Assembly: GCA_021014325.1 (NCBI GenBank) | Contig: CM037472.1 | Span: forward strand, 12,075,063 to 12,139,062 | DNA: 64,000 nucleotides | Direction of reading: 5' to 3' | Source of the DNA: Plazaster borealis | Taxonomy: Eukaryota; Echinodermata; Asteroidea; Forcipulatida; Labidiasteridae | Shown: positions 60,301 to 64,000 of the stretch, in pieces | Numbering within the stretch: the stretch's first letter is position 1 | Layout of the letters: each line of letters starts with the position of its first letter | The notes under the pieces: model-generated | Databases searched by the model: none | The model's input: the letters and a program-made list of their open reading frames with translations, nothing else | What the model was told of the DNA's origin: nothing | Position numbers and translations under genes: made by a program

Positions 60301-62980
60301 GGCATCGGTCTTTGCGCTGGAACGCTAGCATCTACTATCAACATTCCCTTTGATGTAGCTAAGAGTAGAATACAGGGACCACAGCCAGTACCAGGAGAGG
60401 TCAAGTACAGGAGCTGCTTCAAGACTATGAAGACCGTGTATGCTGAAGAGGGGTAAGTCATTGTGATGAGGTGATGGTGAGGTTCTAGTGGAGTAAAGGG
60501 TTGTAGGATTTGAGATTTGAAACATTGGGCCTGAGTGTTGTAGCCAAGAGGTCTACATAGTGCACTGGTCTTCAGGTCCCAGTCGTGGCACATGTGGTTA
60601 AAAGCAAGACACTCTTGAAAGCGTAATTGCTTCATCCTTGGGACTTGAGGCCGTCTTCTGTGTTGGGTGATGCACGTTAAGGAACTCGGTACACTTCTCG
60701 CCCCAGTGTTTCTGACAAGGTTGGCTGCAGATTGCACCTCGGCACCTTTTTAAACCCTTACAAGGCACTATATATTGGGGTCTCCCATTTCAAAAATTTC
60801 TGTATACTGTCATAAAATAAGGAGCACTTTGAGATTCTGATTCTGCTTTAAAATTATGTATTAATATTATTTAAGAATATTATACAGATATAGGGTATGG
60901 TGAAGAAGGGCCAGTCTTTGTTTAAATCGGTGGGAGGTTTTGGTGAGTGAAAGGGGGATAGTTGGTGGCTGAGTGGGGATAAATTTGGCATTGATAGGAG
61001 ATTTGGGTCTTCAAATTTGACTCGAGACTACACAGGTAGGATGTGGTGAAGATGGGCAATTCAATCCCTAGCCAGAACATCTGACGTCACACTTCGAGGC
61101 TCGTGAATAACGCCAGAGACCAGCCTTGAGTGAAGGGCGGGATCTCGGTATATGTACCTTTGACCTCGCATCCATTCGTAGTCACACACACGTGTACACG
61201 CATCACATTGTGTATAAACAACATTACATACATACAAACACGCGCGCAGCATGCAGATGATCAAAAAAGTTCCTGCTGATAGTGTAGCTGACAAACACGT
61301 CATTTTGGAGCGGACCAATCATAACACATTTATCCAATGAAATCCTTGTATCCAATGAAATCATTGGGTCTGTAAAACCAGTACCTGTCTTTATCCTTGC
61401 GGATAAAGAAAGGGACCAGTCTATAGATGATGTGACCTGTGACATCACATGTTTACAAAAGAGCCACAGAGCCTGGACTTCCTGCAGGCACGATTTGTAC
61501 ACAGACTAATGGAATAAAACATAAAATCTTATATTGTATGGAGATTGCAATGTCTAATTCCTATCAACTTTTGATATGATGAAAGTGGGCACATCTCAAA
61601 ACTTGTCCAGCTTTTACTTTCATAATTCTTGGATTTATGTGGAAATTATGACACAAAATGTCAACTTTCCCATAGGACCTGTGTATTATCTTGCCTGCCA
61701 GAATACCCAAAGAATGCACAAGGTCACACTTATTGTAAACAAAGTTCACATGGTCTATTCAATCCCCTGCTGTATTGTAATTGGGCTGTCACAAGAGGGC
61801 GCTGTGTAGTTTATTACATTATAACTACAGCAACAATGTTTTGCTGTCCTAAACATCTGTCCAGAATCAACAGAGGGCGCCAAATCGAAACCCTGTTGAT
61901 CCCAGAATAAATTGATGAATTGATTGAAGTTTATGGCTTTGTAATGTCCTCCACACCACTGTTGGCATGAGGCTGAGGCATACCAATCTTATCAGAATCC
62001 TAAAGAATTTGAGTTCATAGATTGAATGATTGCAGACTGGCGCTGGCCAGAACACCTACCGGTAGATGGTCAGAGTAAAGTGCTATTGTGCAAAATAATC
62101 ATATCTCGGGTGTGCATTAAACCATGATTAAACTCTCTCTACTTTAACCGGCTAGCAGGGTTCAATTTCATGGAGCTGCTTAAGCAAAAAAACTGCTTAA
62201 CAATTTTATGCTGAGCAAAGATAAGCAAGATACCAGTCACAGATGGCACACCTGACATGGTATTTAGTCTGGTGACCTTTTTCTGGTAAGCATAATTTTA
62301 TTGTGCTTAGCTACTTCTTGTTCTTAAAGGTAGGGTCATGTCAACGTAATGTTGATTTGTAGTCCAAATTATTAATAAAGATACAATAAAAGTCACCTGT
62401 GAAAGTTTCAGCTGAAAACTTGTTTAAAAAACAGCAAAAAATGGTCACAGTATTTTTATCAAGAACGTAGAATCCATCCACGTTTAGCGAGGTGAAAGTG
62501 GGTACCATCCGCATCTCTGGTCGCAGCATTCACAAACGGACACCACAGAAATTTGAATCTTCACCTTTCGGTGATCTTTGGAGACTCAAATTTGTCGACA
62601 TACTTTTATTGATTTCTAATCAATGGGGGGGGGGGCACTTCAGATGAAAACATTTCTCAGGATGCTTACTACTATTACCATCTTTACAATACGTAAGCTT
62701 TTGGATAGAAGTTACACTCTTTTTATTCGGGGTTAGTATTAAAGTATGACCCTACCTTTAAACAGTTCAATGAAATTAAGCCCATGTAAGGGTACCCACG
62801 TTTATTGACGAAATAAGGTAACAAATTGAATGGATAATGTATTGTGTTTGTATCTTTCCTTGTAGATTCTTTGCATTGTACAAGGGTCTTCTACCTAAGA
62901 TCATGCGGCTTGGACCAGGTGGGGCCATCATGCTTCTAGTATATGAACATGCTTATGACTGGCTCAAGCACAACACGTAA
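51284..62980 (+). CDS. slc25a21: Mitochondrial 2-oxodicarboxylate carrier, complete 8-exon gene
   Basis: Joined exons: 51284-51356, 52437-52485, 55134-55217, 57481-57610, 58522-58629, 59471-59635, 60271-60452, 62866-62980. They give 906 nt, 301 residues plus TAA, with every junction GT-AG and in phase; the human protein has 299. Three mitochondrial-carrier repeats carry signatures PLDVIK (34-39), PFEVVK (131-136) and PFDVAK (229-234), on odd helices of a six-helix inner-membrane carrier. SLC25A21-specific blocks are present: YKGILPPILAETPKRAVKFF (74-93), GRHGVFNM (179-186), INIPFDVAKSRIQGPQPVPG (226-245) and LPKIMRLGPGGA (273-284). Family role: counter-exchange of 2-oxoadipate, 2-oxoglutarate and related C5-C7 oxodicarboxylates in lysine and tryptophan breakdown. 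There is no cleavable presequence, as usual. It points away from pax1/9, 43 kb apart. A pyrimidine-rich acceptor just before the ATG suggests an untranslated first exon further upstream. Confidence 0.97.
51772..51870. repeat. SINE-like fragment (TATATTGCGCCCATTCCA)
   Basis: ATAATAATAATTT precedes TATATTGCGCCCATTCCA. A related unit at 52207-52290 has AATAATAATAATAATAGC and TTATATAGCGCAATTCCA, then CATTGCGCTACAC. This is a common interspersed pattern in marine invertebrates. Both are in slc25a21 intron 1. Confidence 0.45.
52437..52485 (+). CDS. slc25a21: slc25a21 coding exon 2
   Basis: A 49-nt exon between TACACAG and GTAAGC, enters in phase 1 and leaves in phase 2. Encodes LVEVSLMHPLDVIKT, the end of helix 1 with the first carrier signature (P34, D36, K39). 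Confidence 0.95.
52640..52790 (+). mobile_element. tRNA-derived SINE fragment (type 1)
   Basis: Box-B-like GTTCAATTCCCGG (52679-52691), then ATTGTGCATTGGATTCTCTC and a GGTTTTTCTCTGGGTCCTCT tail. In slc25a21 intron 2. Confidence 0.5.
53406..53947 (+). mobile_element. Family F element split by a family B MITE
   Basis: Outer ends GGCTCGATTTAACAAA and TTGTGAAATCGAGCCC. The two halves (53406-53519, 53917-53947) rejoin to the order seen intact at 50544-50693. In slc25a21 intron 2. Confidence 0.8.
53520..53916 (+). mobile_element. TTAA-MITE family B, full length, nested
   Basis: TTAA at 53520-53523 and 53913-53916. Starts AGGGTCTGTACACGTTTGG, ends TATACAGACCC. Contains GAAGCGTTACTGCAGTAACG, an internal dyad. 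Confidence 0.85.
54656..55033 (+). mobile_element. tRNA-derived SINE, near full length (type 2)
   Basis: Pol III box A TGGCCGAGTGG (54666-54676) and box B GGTTCGAATCC (54724-54734) are spaced as in a tRNA. Then a body with GAGCAAGATACTTCA, GTAAATGGGTACCTGCGTGG and a tail of repeated TTGTAAAATG(C/T)GC. In slc25a21 intron 2, sense orientation. Confidence 0.8.
55134..55217 (+). CDS. slc25a21: slc25a21 coding exon 3
   Basis: An 84-nt exon between TTCCATTCAG and GTATGT, phase 2 to phase 2. Encodes RFQIQGGPQGEVYGTSMVDL then VKKMYRTEG: the matrix loop and short matrix helix of repeat 1, ending in the conserved EG. Confidence 0.95.
56081..56525. repeat. Tandem array, 115-bp unit, about four copies (intron 3)
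   Basis: AACATTCT begins units at 56081, 56196, 56311 and 56426, exactly 115 bp apart. Each carries AGCCCCAGGTGAAATCAGGC and AGAGGGCGCCCTT. Units are near identical, so copy number may vary or be mis-assembled. Confidence 0.95.
57040..57190 (+). mobile_element. tRNA-derived SINE fragment (type 1)
   Basis: Degraded box B (CAGTTGGAATCACG) then CTATGTGGATTGGGTTTTCA, GTCCCTG and GGGTTTTCTC. In slc25a21 intron 3. Confidence 0.45.
57481..57610 (+). CDS. slc25a21: slc25a21 coding exon 4
   Basis: A 130-nt exon between TTGCTTTACAG and GTAAGT, phase 2 to phase 0. Encodes residues 69-112, including YKGILPPILAETPKRAVKFF and FEQYKSLF: helix 2 and the cytosolic-side network motif. The most strongly conserved exon of this subfamily. 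Confidence 0.97.
57790..58440. repeat. Tandem array, about 109-bp unit, six copies (intron 4)
   Basis: AATGGTCAGACAGTAGGAGG or close variants occur at 57862, 57971, 58080, 58187, 58295 and 58408, spacing 107-113 bp. Outer units are more diverged. It makes up most of intron 4. Confidence 0.95.
58522..58629 (+). CDS. slc25a21: slc25a21 coding exon 5
   Basis: A 108-nt, 36-codon exon between TCCTATTTAG and GTACTA, phase 0 both sides. Encodes helix 3: LAGLCSGLTEGVIINPFEVV then KVRLQ, with the second carrier signature. Confidence 0.96.
59471..59635 (+). CDS. slc25a21: slc25a21 coding exon 6
   Basis: A 165-nt, 55-codon exon between TTTTCCTCCAG and GTAAAA, phase 0 both sides. Encodes residues 149-203: matrix helix of repeat 2, then FYKGLTATLGRHGVFNMIYF (helix 4). 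Confidence 0.96.
59954..60135 (+). mobile_element. TTAA-MITE family C, truncated half
   Basis: TTAA at 59954-59957, then AGGATGTGTACAACATTGG. Co-linear with the first half of 44813-45148, stopping at the perfect 20-bp palindrome AATTATCCTGCAGGATAATT (60114-60133). In slc25a21 intron 6. Confidence 0.6.
60271..60452 (+). CDS. slc25a21: slc25a21 coding exon 7
   Basis: A 182-nt exon between GTTTCTACAG and GTAAGT, phase 0 to phase 2. Encodes residues 204-263: helix 5 with the third signature (PFDVAK) and the matrix loop SRIQGPQPVPGEVKYR. Confidence 0.96.
60535..60730 (+). mobile_element. tRNA-derived SINE fragment (type 2), diverged
   Basis: TAGCCAAGAGGTCTACATAG (box-A-like), GGTCCCAGTCGTGGCACATG, then AGCAAGACAC and TAATTGCTTCATCC match the type 2 SINE at 54656. 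In slc25a21 intron 7, close to exon 7. Confidence 0.5.
61422..61758 (+). mobile_element. 337-bp interspersed element, copy 2
   Basis: Same length and near-identical sequence as 34220-34556 in opposite orientation. Landmarks ATCACATGTTTACAAAAGAG, CTTCCTGCAGGCACGATTTG, TCATAATTCTTGGATTTATG, ATAGGACCTGTGTA. In slc25a21 intron 7. Confidence 0.8.
61759..62865. other. Rest of slc25a21 intron 7
   Basis: Mostly unique sequence with short repeat remnants; a G run at about 62627-62636. GCTGCTTAAGCAAAAAAACT at about 62176 recurs inverted near 63715 (TCTGCTTAAGCAGC), suggesting another interspersed family. No coding sequence seen. Confidence 0.4.
62866..62980 (+). CDS. slc25a21: slc25a21 coding exon 8 (terminal)
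   Basis: Starts after TTTCCTTGTAG, phase 2, and runs to TAA at 62978-62980. Encodes residues 264-301: YKGLLPKIMRLGPGGAIMLL then VYEHAYDWLKHNT, helix 6 and the C-terminus. Confidence 0.97.
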
Positions 62981-63470
62981 TACCCACTGCAGAATGTTTC
63001 AAGACGGCTGATTGTTATTGCATCTTGATGCAACCATCTATGTTTCCCCTCCATACCAATCAGCGAACCAAACAGAGGCTGGGAGGGGAAAAGGTCTGGT
63101 CCCTTTGTAGCATAATGACACTAAGTATTCATAATAGTGCTACAGAGTACAGGAACATGACAAAGAGGGTGGCAGCTTGATAACGGTAATAATTTCCTCT
63201 TCTGCCATAATTTAACTTGATTTTCTGCCATCTTAGCTATTTGAATCCAGTAAACTGTATTTGAATAATCTGTGTAAAATTATTGTCATTTAATTGCCAG
63301 AGGTTCTTTTTTGGGGATGAATTATATTCTGCAATGCATCTTGAAAGTGACTGGTTTTATAACCTTTTTACCTTTTTATTTTTCTAAACTAAACTTCTGT
63401 CAAATCAACAGATCTGAATACCATTTTGGTTATAAATCAGCTCTCTGCAATTTGATATTGTAATTAAACT
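62981..63470 (+). other. slc25a21: slc25a21 3' flank / probable 3' UTR
   Basis: Follows the stop codon. The first clear poly(A)-signal-like hexamer is ATTAAA at 63463-63468. The 5' part (about 63000-63190) is a diverged copy of the fold-back element at 45408-45587, so part of the 3' UTR may be transposon-derived. The signal assignment is weak. Confidence 0.25.
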
Positions 63471-63884
63471 CAACACACAGGCTTTTAGTAATTTCAGCCA
63501 TCTTGAAGTCTAGCATATTTGCCACAGGACTTCATAATCAGCAAATTTGACTGCTAACTATTGTAAACTTATAGTAAACTGAAGTGAAATTTATATTGAA
63601 TTTAAACTATCTGCACCTTAATCCTGTTAAACTACCATGTCACGTGTACAACATGTGACTGGTATCCTGCTCATTTCTGCTAAGCAGAAAATTTTAAGCA
63701 ATATCTTCTGCTTAAGCAGCTCTATGAAATTGGGCCCAGGTCATGGTTAGCTCTTCGCTTATGCTCAATCCACATGAAGGCAATGTCTTTCAGGTTTACT
63801 AGTTTGGGTTATTACATCCTGATTAGTTTGCAGTCAAACTTGCTCAATGTTGGATAGAGGGAAAGTTTACAAAGATGTGTATGT
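63471..63884. other. 3' flank, no gene recognised
   Basis: AT-rich. 63640-63740 carries the AAGCAGAAAATTTTAAGCA-type repeat also seen near 62160-62240. Confidence 0.35.
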
Positions 63885-64000
63885 GTTCGTGGCCCAGCGT
63901 TTAAAGCACCGGAATCAAGATCAGTAGAGTGTGGATTCGAGTCCCAGTCGTTGCACTTGTGGCCTTGAGCAAGATACTTTGCCATAATTGCTTGATCTTT
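63885..64000 (+). mobile_element. tRNA-derived SINE (type 2), cut by window end
   Basis: Box-A-like TGGCCCAGCGTTTAAAGC, box-B-like GGATTCGAGTCC (63933-63944), then TTGAGCAAGATACTTTGCCA and TAATTGCTTGATC as in the copy at 54656. Confidence 0.65.

Noticed and set aside
60090..60737. 215-codon open frame on the minus strand
   Set aside because: It is antisense to slc25a21 exon 7, an adjoining SINE and a MITE; a shadow frame with no signature of its own.

Overview
This is a eukaryotic, AT-rich window from an animal genome, very probably an invertebrate deuterostome and most likely an echinoderm; a sea star is my guess, from the style of the interspersed repeats, and the species cannot be fixed by eye. 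Two genes are certain. On the minus strand at 7206-7866 lies an exon of a Pax1/9-class transcription factor: a full paired domain plus an octapeptide, ending at a consensus splice donor. On the plus strand at 51284-62980 lies a complete eight-exon mitochondrial oxodicarboxylate carrier, slc25a21, which splices to 301 residues. Pax1/9 next to slc25a21 is the core of the conserved deuterostome 'pharyngeal' gene cluster (nkx2.1, nkx2.2, msxlx, pax1/9, slc25a21, mipol1, foxA).  Layout: 1-7205 is intron or 3' flank of pax1/9, with no later exon that I can recognise. 7206-7866 is the paired-box exon, with a CpG-rich 5' flank to about 8.4 kb. 7.9-51.3 kb is a 43 kb divergent intergenic (or 5' UTR intron) region full of small DNA transposons, with islands of unique GC-richer sequence that are candidate enhancers. 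A possible small mitochondrial-protein gene or pseudogene sits at 38549-38804. 51.3-63.0 kb is slc25a21, whose introns hold tRNA-derived SINEs, two tandem-repeat arrays, nested MITEs and a copy of a 337-bp element. 63.0-64.0 kb is its 3' flank, ending in another SINE.  The repeat content is the second story. At least four kinds of short element share one terminal motif (core ACACGTTTGGTAAT) and sit between TTAA target duplications, as expected of piggyBac-type MITEs. Their interiors differ, two copies form a composite unit, and others are nested in a further inverted-repeat family. No transposase or reverse-transcriptase coding region is visible, so all of these are non-autonomous or truncated. 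The two main genes do not share a biochemical pathway; their closeness is best read as conserved regulatory linkage. Here they stand head to head, unlike the tail-to-tail arrangement in human.
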